A stretch of 64,000 nucleotides of DNA from Proteus vulgaris (GCF_023100685.1 NZ_CP090064.1:3921001-3985000), one strand, 5' to 3'; counted from the first letter of the stretch, positions 9,009 to 19,315 are shown. Notes: generated from the letters alone by a model not told the origin. Program-made: numbers and translations.

Positions 9009-9026
9009 ATACCGACCAGTCGGTAT
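9009..9026. promoter_or_regulatory. TetR-type operator palindrome
   Basis: ATACCGAC and GTCGGTAT are perfect inverted arms around a 2-base centre, 11 bases upstream of the TetR start codon. The size and the ACCGAC/GTCGGT core resemble known TetR-family operators such as that of NemR. Autorepression is inferred from position. Confidence 0.75.
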
Positions 9027-9302
9027 GTTCCTTATTGATCAAAATCAATCTGATTTCGACTGATGCTTATTATATGTAAATAATGCAGTTGACTTCACAT
9101 TCCTTTATTTTCAATTAAAATTGATTTAAAAAATTAAAATTATTTTATAAAATTGATCTAAGTAATAAACTAAAAAAAATAAAATAATATAAGTTTGATT
9201 TTTATCAAAAAAACAAATGTGGATCTAGTTTTTTATTAAAAATGATAGCTTAGACAAAAATAAAGAAATCAATATTTATTAATTCCTTTATTTTAATAAG
9301 AA

Positions 9303-9791
9303 CTATTTTATCGAAGAAAAATTAGTCTTTATTTCGTCAATTGTCTGATTCATTATTTCATCCAAATAAGATCCTTTTCTTTTAAAATCTTTTTTATCAT
9401 AAATATGCTCTTTCTTTTCTTCACTCTGAGTAACCGTATCACTTGTTTTTTTGTCTCTAACGCCATTATCAATAAAAATATTATTAACCTCTTCATATTT
9501 AGGTTCATCTTTGTTAAATTTATTATTTATTGCTAATTTTTTTTCATTCTGAATATTAAGAAAACTTTCTCTTAGCATTTCATATGTTGAATAGTTTGGA
9601 TCATTAAAGATGCTATTACAAATATGACGTACTACAACAGGATACCGGTATTCAACATTATTATTAAATAATCCTGTTATACTTGAACTAAAGTAATAAA
9701 AAAAATCCGTAATTTTATTTTTTAAATCTAGATTATCTATTGTTGCTTTTATTTGTGAAAACGACGTTCTAACAGAATCGATAATATTCAT
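9303..9791 (-). CDS. Hypothetical protein, AT-rich orphan
   Basis: I do not recognise this 162-residue protein. It has a good ribosome site (GGGAG six bases before the ATG at 9791), so it is likely real. The N-terminal 60 residues are mixed (SSSITGLF region weakly hydrophobic). The C-terminal half is very rich in Lys, Glu, Asp and Asn and probably helical or disordered. There is no signal peptide or clear membrane segment. Its base composition is more AT-rich than neighbouring metabolic genes, suggesting acquired DNA. It stands alone between the TetR operon and metY. Confidence 0.6.
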   Translation of the reverse strand: MNIIDSVRTSFSQIKATIDNLDLKNKITDFFYYFSSSITGLFNNNVEYRYPVVVRHICNSIFNDPNYSTYEMLRESFLNIQNEKKLAINNKFNKDEPKYEEVNNIFIDNGVRDKKTSDTVTQSEEKKEHIYDKKDFKRKGSYLDEIMNQTIDEIKTNFSSIK

Positions 9792-9868
9792 TAAATACTC
9801 CCTATGAACTAATAAAGTTAATTTTTAGAATGAGTATTATTAATAAACATTATATTTTAAATATAAAA

Positions 9869-9899
9869 AAACCACCGTCATTTAACAGTGGTTTCTTAT
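9869..9899 (-). terminator. Terminator downstream of metY
   Basis: AAACCAC and GTGGTTT (9869-9875 and 9888-9894) form a stem that, read on the minus strand, runs into a T-tract, about 20 bases after the metY stop. Confidence 0.75.
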
Positions 9900-9912
9900 T
9901 AATAAAAATCAA

Positions 9913-11187
9913 TTAAATGCTGGCTTTTAATGCCTGTTCTAAATCTGCAAGAATATCGTCTATATGTTCAATACCAATGGATAAACGAATCAAATCTCGT
10001 GAAACACCTGCTCGTTCTAATTCTTCATCGTTTAATTGGCGATGTGTGGTTGATGCTGGATGACATGCTAATGATTTTGCATCACCAATATTTACAAGGC
10101 GAACAATTAGTTGTAATGCATCAATAAATCTAGCGCCAGCTTCTGCACCACCTTTGATCCCAAAAGAGAGGATACCTGCTGGTTTACCCGTCATATAACG
10201 TACCGCTAAATCATGTTCAGGATGATTGCTTAAACCTGCGTATTTAACCCATACCACTTGAGGATGATTTTGCAGATATTCTGCCACTTTCTGCGCATTT
10301 TCAGTATGACGATCCATACGCAGTGCCAGTGTTTCTAAGCCTTGTAAGATCAAAAATGCATTAAAGGGGGATAGTGCAGCCCCCGTTCCACGCAAAGGAG
10401 CAACACGACAACGAGCAATATAGGCAGCCGCACCAAAATGCTCAACATAATTTACTCCGTGATAAGAAACATCTGGCGTATTTAATATTTCAAAACGTGT
10501 TTTGTGTTCTGCCCAAGGGAATTTACCAGAGTCAACAACAATACCACCAATTGAATTACCGTGACCGCCAATATATTTAGTTAACGAGTGAATAATAATA
10601 TCTGCGCCATGTTCAAAAGGACGACACAAATAAGGTGTTGCAACCGTATTATCAACAATTAAAGGTACACCATGACGGTGAGCAACATCAGCCAATGCTT
10701 GAATATCTACAATATTTCCACTTGGATTTGTGATGGTTTCACAAAATACCGCTTTTGTTTTATCGTCAATTAATGCTTCTAATGCAGCAATATCATCATG
10801 GGGAGCAAAACGCGCTTCAATACCAATACGAGGGAAAGTGTGCGCCATTAAATTATAAGTACCACCATAAAGTTTAGCGACAGAAACAATATTGTCACCC
10901 ACTTGGGCAATGGTTTGAATAGCGTAAGTAATAGCAGCCATACCCGATGCTACTGCAACTGCTGCGATCCCGCCTTCTAATGCTGCAACTCGTTTTTCTA
11001 ATACGTCGTTGGTTGGATTCATTATGCGGGTATAAATATTACCAGGTACTTTTAAGTCGAAGAGATCCGCACCATGCTGTGTATCATCAAATGCGTAAGA
11101 TGTGGTTTGGTAAATAGGTACAGCTACCGCTTTTGTAGTTGGATCAGGTGAATAACCGGCGTGAACAGAAAGTGTCTCAAGTTTCAT
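9913..11187 (-). CDS. metY: O-acetylhomoserine sulfhydrylase (aminocarboxypropyltransferase)
   Basis: PLP enzyme of the Cys/Met-metabolism family, 424 residues, the normal length for MetY. It makes homocysteine directly from O-acetylhomoserine and sulfide. The PLP lysine lies in HSLTKYIGGHGNSIGG; ALEGGIAAVAVASGMAAI and the conserved Arg-rich C terminus (LIRLSIGIEHIDDI) are present. Start is the ATG at 11187, with AGGGA upstream; the frame extends to 11208 without a better site. MetA in this window would supply an acyl-homoserine substrate, but MetA of this type normally makes the succinyl form, so the in vivo role (methionine synthesis or sulfide and methanethiol assimilation) is open. No MetJ boxes were seen upstream. 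Confidence 0.85.
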   Translation of the reverse strand: MKLETLSVHAGYSPDPTTKAVAVPIYQTTSYAFDDTQHGADLFDLKVPGNIYTRIMNPTNDVLEKRVAALEGGIAAVAVASGMAAITYAIQTIAQVGDNIVSVAKLYGGTYNLMAHTFPRIGIEARFAPHDDIAALEALIDDKTKAVFCETITNPSGNIVDIQALADVAHRHGVPLIVDNTVATPYLCRPFEHGADIIIHSLTKYIGGHGNSIGGIVVDSGKFPWAEHKTRFEILNTPDVSYHGVNYVEHFGAAAYIARCRVAPLRGTGAALSPFNAFLILQGLETLALRMDRHTENAQKVAEYLQNHPQVVWVKYAGLSNHPEHDLAVRYMTGKPAGILSFGIKGGAEAGARFIDALQLIVRLVNIGDAKSLACHPASTTHRQLNDEELERAGVSRDLIRLSIGIEHIDDILADLEQALKASI

Positions 11188-11416
11188 AGCAATCCCTTTT
11201 TGTTGCATTTGTTCTTATCGTATTACTTATATTTTAAATAACTTAAATCAAAGTAAGCATTCTTAGTATATAAGTCATATAAATAAGCGCATATCGTCTC
11301 TGTCGTATAGTGAAAAAATTTCAACTTAGATTAATACGACCAAAGTACCATACCGCCAATAATGCAAAACGCCGCTTTTCACTGTGATATTTGAGTTAAG
11401 GATCTTGTTTTTCTCT

Positions 11417-12331
11417 CTATTTTATTGTTTTTATCACTTTTATCTTTTTTTGACGAGTCGCTAACCAGCAAATTAAAGAGCCACCAGTTACCATCATTAC
11501 ACCCTGCCAAAATGAGAAAGAAAGTGCGGTAGACAATAATATTGAGGAAAATGCAGTAGAAATAACAGGGGTAAAATAGGAAAGTGTGGCTAACAAAGTC
11601 ACATTGCCTCTGATCATACCGATTGTCCATGCTGCATTAGCAAGCCCAATTGCTGCACCCGTGATTAACAAAAGCGTGATACTTTTTGTATTAATAATCC
11701 ATTCAACTGGCGTTGAAAATAGGTATTGCCCCCATAACGCAAGTGACGTTAATAAGAAAAAAGGCACAATACCATTATTCCCACCAGAAATAAGACGAGT
11801 TAAATTGCTATAAAACGCCCATAAAATGGCACCTGAAAACGCCAATATATAGCTTAATGGATTGCTTTGGATATTTTTCCATAAGCCTTCGATAGTTAGA
11901 GGATTATCCCCACTAACAACCCAGACTAATCCACTAAATGAACATAATAATCCTACGATCAGTAAAATAGAGAATCGCTGTTTATTAACTATGACAGCTA
12001 GCGCTAAGGTAAAACTAGGCCATAAATAATTCACCATTCCTAACTCTATGGCTTGTGTTCTATCTGTTGCAAATCCTAATGCCAAGGATAAACACACTTC
12101 ATAAGTAACAAATAATAGCGCTCCCCAAAAAAGATAACGTTTAGGAAAAAGTGATAGTTTAGGTACACCTAAGATCAAAATAAGAAACACGGTTCCTGTG
12201 GTATAAATCAGTGCGGCACCTCCAACAGGGCCAAAATATTCACTGATATTACGAATTAAACCAACAATAGTGCTCCAAAGAAAAATAGCAACGATGCCAT
12301 ATAACGTCCCTTTTGATGCGCTAGATATCAT
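11417..12331 (-). CDS. yddG: Aromatic amino acid exporter, DMT family
   Basis: A 304-residue drug/metabolite-transporter protein with about ten hydrophobic membrane segments, closest by memory to YddG, which exports Phe, Tyr and Trp. Features include the N-terminal GTLYGIVAIFLWSTIVGLIR, the central ILAFSGAILWAFYSNLTR and a basic C terminus (RQKKIKVIKTIK), as expected for the cytoplasmic end. It stands alone, with about 230 bases before metY on the same strand and 160 bases after potD. Substrate is inferred from family only. Confidence 0.8.
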   Translation of the reverse strand: MISSASKGTLYGIVAIFLWSTIVGLIRNISEYFGPVGGAALIYTTGTVFLILILGVPKLSLFPKRYLFWGALLFVTYEVCLSLALGFATDRTQAIELGMVNYLWPSFTLALAVIVNKQRFSILLIVGLLCSFSGLVWVVSGDNPLTIEGLWKNIQSNPLSYILAFSGAILWAFYSNLTRLISGGNNGIVPFFLLTSLALWGQYLFSTPVEWIINTKSITLLLITGAAIGLANAAWTIGMIRGNVTLLATLSYFTPVISTAFSSILLSTALSFSFWQGVMMVTGGSLICWLATRQKKIKVIKTIK

Positions 12332-12445
12332 TTTGTGCCTTCAATTAAGTTTATTCACTCACTAATAAAAAGTGTTAATTACCTTTACGCTTTCAACAAA
12401 TAAATTCAACTTATATCCTTAAATAAAAATGCGTTTTTTTCACCA

Positions 12446-12470
12446 TAAAAAAGCCACCTTAAAGGTGGCT
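12446..12470 (-). terminator. Terminator of the potABCD operon
   Basis: AGCCACC and GGTGGCT around a 5-base loop, followed on the minus strand by six T residues, about 20 bases after the potD stop. Confidence 0.85.
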
Positions 12471-12491
12471 CAGAACTATACTCAAACGCGA

Positions 12492-13535
12492 TTAGCGTCC
12501 AGCTTTTAATTTTTGGTAATAGCTTTCGTATAATACGGTTGCATCACCCACATCATTTTGCCATTCACCTTTGTTAATAATCTCTTCTGTTGGATAAAGA
12601 GAATTATCTTTAGTGATCACATTTGGCAGTAATTTTTGTGCGGCTAGATTTGGTGTCGGATAACCAATATTTTCCGCCACTTTGGCTGCTATTTCTGGGC
12701 GTAATAAGAAATCGATAAGTTTATGAGCTCCTTCGACATTCTTAGCATTAGCAGGAATAGCTAAGCTATCCATCCAGAAAATACCGCCCTCTTTTGGCCA
12801 CACCATTTCAATCGGCGCACCAGCATCACGAGCAATAAATGCAGAGCCATTCCAAATCATCCCTAAATTAACTTCCCCTTGCATATAAGGATTAGCTGGG
12901 TTATCTGAGTTGAAAGCCAACACATTTGGCATCAGCTTCTGTAGCTCTTTGTAGGCTTCTTCTATCTCTTTAGGATCGGTCGTGTTGCCTGAATAACCTA
13001 GTTTTAATAATGCTATTTGGAAAACTTCACGAGCATCATCCGTTAATAACAAACTATCTTTATATTCAGGTTTCCATAAATCAGCCCATGAAGTAATGCT
13101 ACTCACATCAACTTCATCACTATTAATACCAATAGCGGTCGCACCCCAAATATAAGGGATGGAATAATCATTTTCTGGGTCGAATGACTTATGTAATAAG
13201 CTAGGATCGAGATTATCAAAATGCGTTAATTTTGATTTGTCGATTTTTTGCAGCATTCCTTCATGGCTCATTTTAGAAATAAAATAAGTGGAAGGAACCA
13301 CCAAATCATAAGCACCTTCTTTATAGGTCTTTAACTTGGTATACATGCTCTCATTGGATTCATAGGTGGAATAAATCACCTTAATCCCAGTTTCTTTCGT
13401 AAACTGTTCAAGCAAACCAGGCGGCACATACTCCGTCCAGTTGTAGAAATATAATGTCTTACCATCATCAGCCGATGCTGTGCCGATACTTAATGCCATT
13501 ACGCTGGCAGCAAGTACAGAGGACCACTTTTTCAT
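12492..13535 (-). CDS. potD: Spermidine/putrescine-binding periplasmic protein PotD
   Basis: Periplasmic polyamine receptor of the PotABCD importer, 347 residues as in E. coli. It has a cleavable signal peptide (MKKWSSVLAASVMALSIGTASADD, cut after ASA). The mature protein starts KTLYFYNWTEYVPPG, typical of PotD/PotF, and contains the polyamine-pocket regions YDLVVPSTYFISKM and IPYIWGATAIGIN. AAGGAA precedes the ATG. It is the last gene of the operon but, unlike in E. coli, is separated from potC by 114 bases that contain a strong hairpin. Confidence 0.95.
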   Translation of the reverse strand: MKKWSSVLAASVMALSIGTASADDGKTLYFYNWTEYVPPGLLEQFTKETGIKVIYSTYESNESMYTKLKTYKEGAYDLVVPSTYFISKMSHEGMLQKIDKSKLTHFDNLDPSLLHKSFDPENDYSIPYIWGATAIGINSDEVDVSSITSWADLWKPEYKDSLLLTDDAREVFQIALLKLGYSGNTTDPKEIEEAYKELQKLMPNVLAFNSDNPANPYMQGEVNLGMIWNGSAFIARDAGAPIEMVWPKEGGIFWMDSLAIPANAKNVEGAHKLIDFLLRPEIAAKVAENIGYPTPNLAAQKLLPNVITKDNSLYPTEEIINKGEWQNDVGDATVLYESYYQKLKAGR

Positions 13536-13614
13536 TTATGTTTCCTTCAGTGGTTGATGCGTTAATATCAAATAGGCAGCTAGCCTACCTCCAACAGATT
13601 GGTCATCAAGACCC

Positions 13615-13638
13615 CAAAAAGTGCGAGAAACTCGCACT
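13615..13638 (-). terminator. Hairpin with T-run between potC and potD
   Basis: AGTGCGAG and CTCGCACT (13620-13627 and 13631-13638) form a perfect 8-base stem with a 3-base loop. On the minus strand it is followed immediately by TTTTTGGGG. It looks like an internal terminator or an RNA-stability element separating the permease genes from potD. Confidence 0.7.
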
Positions 13639-13649
13639 AATACATGTCA

Positions 13650-14429
13650 TTATGCTTTGCCAGTTCGGTCTCTTAAGATTAACTGACTAATTAACACTAA
13701 TACTAAGGATAGACCTAAAAGGATGGTTGCAAGCGCATTCACCTCAGGTGAAACCCCAACTTTCACCATTGAGTATATTTTCAATGGTAAAATCTCATAG
13801 CTTGGTCCCGTCACAAAAGAAGAAACCACCACGTCATCCATGGATAACGTAAAGCTTAATAACCAACCTGAAGCCACTGCTGGCATGGCTAATGGCATAA
13901 TGATTTTACGTAAAATAGTAAATTCACCCGCGCCTAAATCTTTGGCAGCCTCCAACATTTTCACATCAAATCCACTTAATCGTGAGTACACCGTTACTAC
14001 AACAAAAGGTAAGCAAAATGTAATATGTGAAAATAAAAGCGACCAAAATCCCAATGAAACACCAAGGATCATAAACAGCACAAGTAATGAAATTGCCATT
14101 ACAATATCAGGTGACATCATGACAACAAACAACATACCACCGACAAATTTTTTGCCACGAAAACGGTAGCGATAGAGTGCAACCGCCGCTAATGAGCCAA
14201 TCAATGTCGCAAATGTTGCAGAAGTGACCGCCATCGTTAATGAATGTCCAGCCGCTTGAAGCAGGCTGTCATTATTAAATAAAATGGCGTACCAATTTGT
14301 GGTAAATCCTTTCCAATTAATCCCGAAACGCGATGAGTTAAAAGAGTTAACTATCAGAATGATAATCGGGATATAAAGATACGCGTAAATAATGGACATA
14401 AATCCACCACGCAATAACCGTCCTATCAT
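13650..14429 (-). CDS. potC: Spermidine/putrescine permease PotC
   Basis: Inner-membrane permease subunit, 259 residues, with six predicted membrane segments. The cytoplasmic EAA loop (EAAKDLGAGEFTILRKIIMP) docks the ATPase. The N terminus [21 protein letters not shown] matches E. coli PotC, which fixes the start. It overlaps the potB stop by four bases (ATGA), indicating coupled translation. Confidence 0.95.
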   Translation of the reverse strand: MIGRLLRGGFMSIIYAYLYIPIIILIVNSFNSSRFGINWKGFTTNWYAILFNNDSLLQAAGHSLTMAVTSATFATLIGSLAAVALYRYRFRGKKFVGGMLFVVMMSPDIVMAISLLVLFMILGVSLGFWSLLFSHITFCLPFVVVTVYSRLSGFDVKMLEAAKDLGAGEFTILRKIIMPLAMPAVASGWLLSFTLSMDDVVVSSFVTGPSYEILPLKIYSMVKVGVSPEVNALATILLGLSLVLVLISQLILRDRTGKA

Positions 14430-15286
14430 TCTATTTCTACCTTCTTATGCAGTAGCTTCACGGCTCGGTAATACACAAACAGCATTAATCCCATCACCAA
14501 TGTTAAGCAAATACTGGTTGCCGCACCGAAAGGCCAATCACGAATATTTAAGAATTGGCTTTTTATTACGTTACCAATTAATAAATTCTTCGCCCCCCCC
14601 ATTAAATCAGCAACAAAGAATAAGCCCATGGCAGGTAACATTACGAGCAAACAACCCGCAATAATACCCGGCATCGTTAATGGAATAATAATACGGATAA
14701 AGGTCTGAAATTTATTAGCACCCAAATCGCGCGCTGCTTCTAAGCAAGGTTTATCTAACTTTTCAATGCTGGAATATAACGGTAGTACCATAAAAGGTAA
14801 TAAAATATAAACCAGTCCCAGTACAACGGCCTCTGGGGTATAAATAATCCTGAGTGGTTTATCAATAATCCCAATCCACAACAGAAACTCGTTAAAATAA
14901 CCTTTAGTACTTAGGAATATCTTTAATCCATAAATACGAATAAGCGAGTTTGTCCAAAAAGGCACAATCAATAAAAACAACATTAATGGCTGTATTTTCT
15001 TAGGCATTTTTGCAAGGAAATAAGCAAAAGGATAACCTAATAATAAACAAGCTAATGTTGCTACCACCGCCATATTGATTGAATGCAATAATACTTCTGC
15101 ATACATAGGATCAAATAAGCGATAGTAGTTATCGAGTGTAAAGACCATCTCGACAAGGTTAGCATCATCACGCGTTAAAAAACTGGTCGCAATGATCATG
15201 ATATTCGGCAAGAAGACGAACACCATCAACCAACCCACAACACCGGTAATTACGATGTTTTGAAATAGTTTACGTGTTTTCTTCAT
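14426..15286 (-). CDS. potB: Spermidine/putrescine permease PotB
   Basis: Second permease subunit, 286 residues, with the EAA motif [20 protein letters not shown] and strong identity to E. coli PotB throughout (for example [19 protein letters not shown]). I chose the ATG at 15286 because it aligns with the E. coli start; the frame is open to 15313. It overlaps the end of potA by 17 bases. A run of seven G on the coding strand near 14590 encodes MGGAKN; the frame is intact. Confidence 0.95.
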   Translation of the reverse strand: MKKTRKLFQNIVITGVVGWLMVFVFLPNIMIIATSFLTRDDANLVEMVFTLDNYYRLFDPMYAEVLLHSINMAVVATLACLLLGYPFAYFLAKMPKKIQPLMLFLLIVPFWTNSLIRIYGLKIFLSTKGYFNEFLLWIGIIDKPLRIIYTPEAVVLGLVYILLPFMVLPLYSSIEKLDKPCLEAARDLGANKFQTFIRIIIPLTMPGIIAGCLLVMLPAMGLFFVADLMGGAKNLLIGNVIKSQFLNIRDWPFGAATSICLTLVMGLMLFVYYRAVKLLHKKVEIE

Positions 15287-16385
15287 CTGCCAGCACGACC
15301 TCCCAGCTTTCAACCCAAGTCACTGCAATTTTTTGGTCTAACGAGTGATCAACATCTGGATCATCTTCATTAAAGAACTCACTGACCATCACCACCTTGC
15401 CATTTTCCATTTCAACAACAGAATCTAGCGTCATGCCTTTATAGTTACGTTCACGAACATAACCAATCAGACCAGGAAGGTTTTCAAGATCATGAATTTC
15501 TTCAACACGAAGATCTTCAGGTCGAAGCAATACTTTGAGTTGCTGATTTTGAGTTACAGGCAATGAGGTATAAATATCACATTCATGACCTTCAACATCG
15601 GCACGAATACGCGCCTCATCAATACGATGAAGAACACGCGCATCAAAGATATTAATTTCACCTATAAATTGCGCAACAAACAGGTTTGTTGGCTCTTCAT
15701 AAATTTCACGTGGTGTCCCATCTTGCTCAATACGCCCTTCACGCATCACCACGATCCGGTCTGACATAGTCAGCGCCTCTTCTTGGTCATGAGTCACGAA
15801 AATAAAGGTTATTCCTAATTTACGTTGTAAGGCTTTTAATTCATTTTGCATCTGTTTACGTAATTTGTAATCCAGTGCAGATAATGATTCATCAAGCAAT
15901 AAGACCTTTGGTTTATTCACAACAGCACGCGCAATCGCAACACGTTGTTGTTGTCCACCAGAAAGGTGTGCAGGACGACGTTGGGCGAAATCTTCAAGTT
16001 GCACCATACGCAAGGCTTCTTCAACGCGAACATTAATCTCTTCAGCAGGCGTTTTTTGCATGCGTAGACCAAATGCGACGTTTTCAAAAACAGTCATATG
16101 AGGGAAAAGTGCGTAACTTTGGAAAACCGTATTTACAAAACGTTGTTCTGCTGGGATATCCGTAATATCTTGCCCATCAAGAATTATTTGCCCATCGTCA
16201 ACGTCTTCTAAACCCGCAATTAAACGCAAAACCGTCGTCTTACCACAGCCCGAAGGACCAAGGATGGTTAAAAACTCGCCATGGTTGATAGTGAGATCGA
16301 GGCGGGAAATAATTTGTTTTCCGTCGAAACCTTTACTTAAGGATTTTAATTCGACAACTGGTGTCAGAGATGTTTTCTCAGTCAT
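15270..16385 (-). CDS. potA: Spermidine/putrescine importer ATPase PotA
   Basis: ATP-binding subunit, 371 residues. Walker [10 protein letters not shown] (about residue 43), Q-loop [14 protein letters not shown] signature LSGGQQQR, Walker [13 protein letters not shown] and the switch histidine in FVTHDQEEA are intact. A C-terminal TOBE-type regulatory domain follows (about residues 240-371). It is the first gene of potABCD; the promoter should lie in the 520-base gap upstream, where a hairpin is visible. Confidence 0.95.
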   Translation of the reverse strand: MTEKTSLTPVVELKSLSKGFDGKQIISRLDLTINHGEFLTILGPSGCGKTTVLRLIAGLEDVDDGQIILDGQDITDIPAEQRFVNTVFQSYALFPHMTVFENVAFGLRMQKTPAEEINVRVEEALRMVQLEDFAQRRPAHLSGGQQQRVAIARAVVNKPKVLLLDESLSALDYKLRKQMQNELKALQRKLGITFIFVTHDQEEALTMSDRIVVMREGRIEQDGTPREIYEEPTNLFVAQFIGEINIFDARVLHRIDEARIRADVEGHECDIYTSLPVTQNQQLKVLLRPEDLRVEEIHDLENLPGLIGYVRERNYKGMTLDSVVEMENGKVVMVSEFFNEDDPDVDHSLDQKIAVTWVESWEVVLADEENT

Positions 16386-16455
16386 TTAAGGTAATACTCT
16401 ATCCCGAAGAATAATGCAGATAGAACCGCCACTGGAAAAGACTGTGTGAGCTGCC

Positions 16456-16470
16456 GGAGCATTATGCTCC
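16456..16470 (-). promoter_or_regulatory. Hairpin in the potA leader
   Basis: GGAGCAT and ATGCTCC pair perfectly around one base, 71 bases upstream of the potA start. Outer complementarity (CTGTG at 16442 with CACAG near 16470) could extend it. It lacks a T-run, so a regulatory or stability role is more likely than termination. Confidence 0.45.
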
Positions 16471-16858
16471 ACAGAAGCCCAAAACCAGCAACGCCGTATG
16501 TATAGTACAAGCGGAAAATGATAAACGCAGTGGCGCGAAATTGAAAGCAAAAAGGCGCATAAACAGTGAAAAACTATTCATATTTAAGTTTTTCCTCATA
16601 AATCAGGCTTTTTTGTTTTCTAGTAAAAAATTAATAAAATCAGAATGCTACTTATCTATATAAATATTATAAATCGACTAAATTTATGATTAAATAATTT
16701 TTCTATTATAAGTCAGCTAATTGGCCTATTTTTCTATAAAAACAGAAAAGGATATTGACTGGTTCAATGCTTTTTTTCGACAACTAAAGCATGATAACGG
16801 CTCTAAAACCCACGTAGTTCTAATAAAAGTTTTTATTAATCATTATGATATTTATTAG

Positions 16859-16889
16859 AAAACACCTCCCAAACAGTAGAAGGTGTTTT
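16859..16889 (-). terminator. Terminator after the subtilase gene
   Basis: Nine-base arms AAAACACCT and AGGTGTTTT with a 13-base loop, about 17 bases after the stop. On the minus strand the stem ends in TTTTCT. Confidence 0.65.
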
Positions 16890-16905
16890 GTCGATAACTG
16901 TTTTT

Positions 16906-18198
16906 TCAATGATATTTTATTAATTTTTTTAAGTATAAAATTGCATTATTTACATTGGGTAATGGACCAATCTTGTCCTTTAATAATGGGAAAGTACCTG
17001 TTCTAATTAATAAATCACGCATTTGTACTGGTGTTAACACTCTATTTGTATTGCCTTTATACCAGGATTGGATCATGGCAGCAGCCCCCGCCACCAATGC
17101 ACTGGCAGACGAAGTTCCACTAAAACTGGCGGTATAAGTATGATTATCATCACTTCGAAAGAGATCACCATAACCTGCTGTTGCAACATCTTCACCCCAT
17201 GCTTGTACATGAATGGGTGAACCATGCGTTGAAAAAGGTAAGCGATTTAATGTATAAGGTGAACCAGCGCCAACACGTATGGAATTGTTGTCATGACGTT
17301 GGCGGTAACTTTCATAAGCAGGTAAATCAAGATCAACACCACCATTACCAGCAGCCATAATCACAATAATACCGGCATCTGTTAGTGCGCGTGTCGCTTC
17401 CCAAATATGCATTTCATAATCAGCGGGGACATAAGCTTGATGCTCGCAGATTGTCTGCATTTCATATAAAACAATATCACCAGCATGTAGTATGCGTTTA
17501 CTCGCGATGATCGCATCAATACGTCCACAAGTTAATTCAGAGATGGCATAAAACATATCGAGTTTATACGCTAGCCCAGTGATCCCTTTACCATCTTTTT
17601 TTCCCATTATTAATCCTGCAACCGCAGTACCGTGATCTGCCTGACTCGTTTTTTCATTAAAAGGGAGTAATGGTGTAATATTATCAGTTGATAAATCATG
17701 ATGAGATAGATTGAAATCCCATTCAATATCGGCAACTTGTATACCTTGGCCATATGCTTCTTGTTTCCATGCACCTAAAATCCCCAATCCTATAATCTTA
17801 TTAATATTGGCTGTTCTTTCTGGATCATCTAAATATTGCTGATACTGAGTAAAATCAGGTGTAATATTAGGAGGTTCAATGGGTTGTATCGGTACAGATT
17901 GCACATATTCAATATCAGGATGCTGTTTTAATATTTTGATGACATTCTCTAATGAATATTGATTATTATCCGGTAATTTAATGTAATAGTATTTGTTTAA
18001 GTCATTAAAGCTTATTGAAATAGAATTAATATTATTTTTAGGAGGTAATTGATGGATAGAAGAAATAACAGGAACCAAGGATATATCAGATAATAAAGAA
18101 CGATGCTTTTCATGGAAAGTAGGACATGACAGATTTTTATTATCATAATCAGGATTTTTAAATTTTATAAGGATTTTTCTTTTAATGTTCATATTCAA
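16906..18198 (-). CDS. Subtilisin-like serine protease (S8), no signal peptide
   Basis: A 430-residue subtilase. The catalytic His is in ADHGTAVAGLIMG (H189), the oxyanion Asn in MAAGNGG (N285) and the nucleophile in SGTSSASALVAGAAA (S363). The segment aligned with the usual VAVIDTGID reads VADIEWDFNLSHHDL, placing Glu159 where the catalytic Asp normally sits. Residues 1-125 are a pro-region-like N terminus. There is no signal peptide or membrane segment, so secretion by the general route is not predicted. The ATG at 18198 has GAGGAG eight bases upstream. The gene stands alone and is AT-rich. Natural substrate unknown. Confidence 0.8.
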   Translation of the reverse strand: MNMNIKRKILIKFKNPDYDNKNLSCPTFHEKHRSLLSDISLVPVISSIHQLPPKNNINSISISFNDLNKYYYIKLPDNNQYSLENVIKILKQHPDIEYVQSVPIQPIEPPNITPDFTQYQQYLDDPERTANINKIIGLGILGAWKQEAYGQGIQVADIEWDFNLSHHDLSTDNITPLLPFNEKTSQADHGTAVAGLIMGKKDGKGITGLAYKLDMFYAISELTCGRIDAIIASKRILHAGDIVLYEMQTICEHQAYVPADYEMHIWEATRALTDAGIIVIMAAGNGGVDLDLPAYESYRQRHDNNSIRVGAGSPYTLNRLPFSTHGSPIHVQAWGEDVATAGYGDLFRSDDNHTYTASFSGTSSASALVAGAAAMIQSWYKGNTNRVLTPVQMRDLLIRTGTFPLLKDKIGPLPNVNNAILYLKKLIKYH

Positions 18199-18361
18199 TG
18201 CTCCTCTTTTTATTTTTGCTTTATAGCGTAAAATATTGAGCAGTGACTATTTCCATTTTTAATAGAGATAATATAAATAGAGTGTTTTATAAAAAAATAT
18301 CAAGCCTATCCTCTAATAAAAATAGACTTAAATAGACTTAATATTATTTGAATGATGTTTA

Positions 18362-19315
<954 letters not shown>

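Larger units (their letters stand above)
16386..16905. other. Intergenic region upstream of potA
   Basis: About 520 bases between potA and the subtilase gene, both on the minus strand. It contains the potA leader with a hairpin at 16456-16470 and the subtilase terminator at 16859-16889. The rest is AT-rich, with no credible reading frame. Confidence 0.7.

Noticed and set aside
14585..14600. Run of seven G (coding strand) in potB as a phase-variation tract
   Set aside because: The frame is intact, the run is short, and importer permeases are not typical phase-variable targets.
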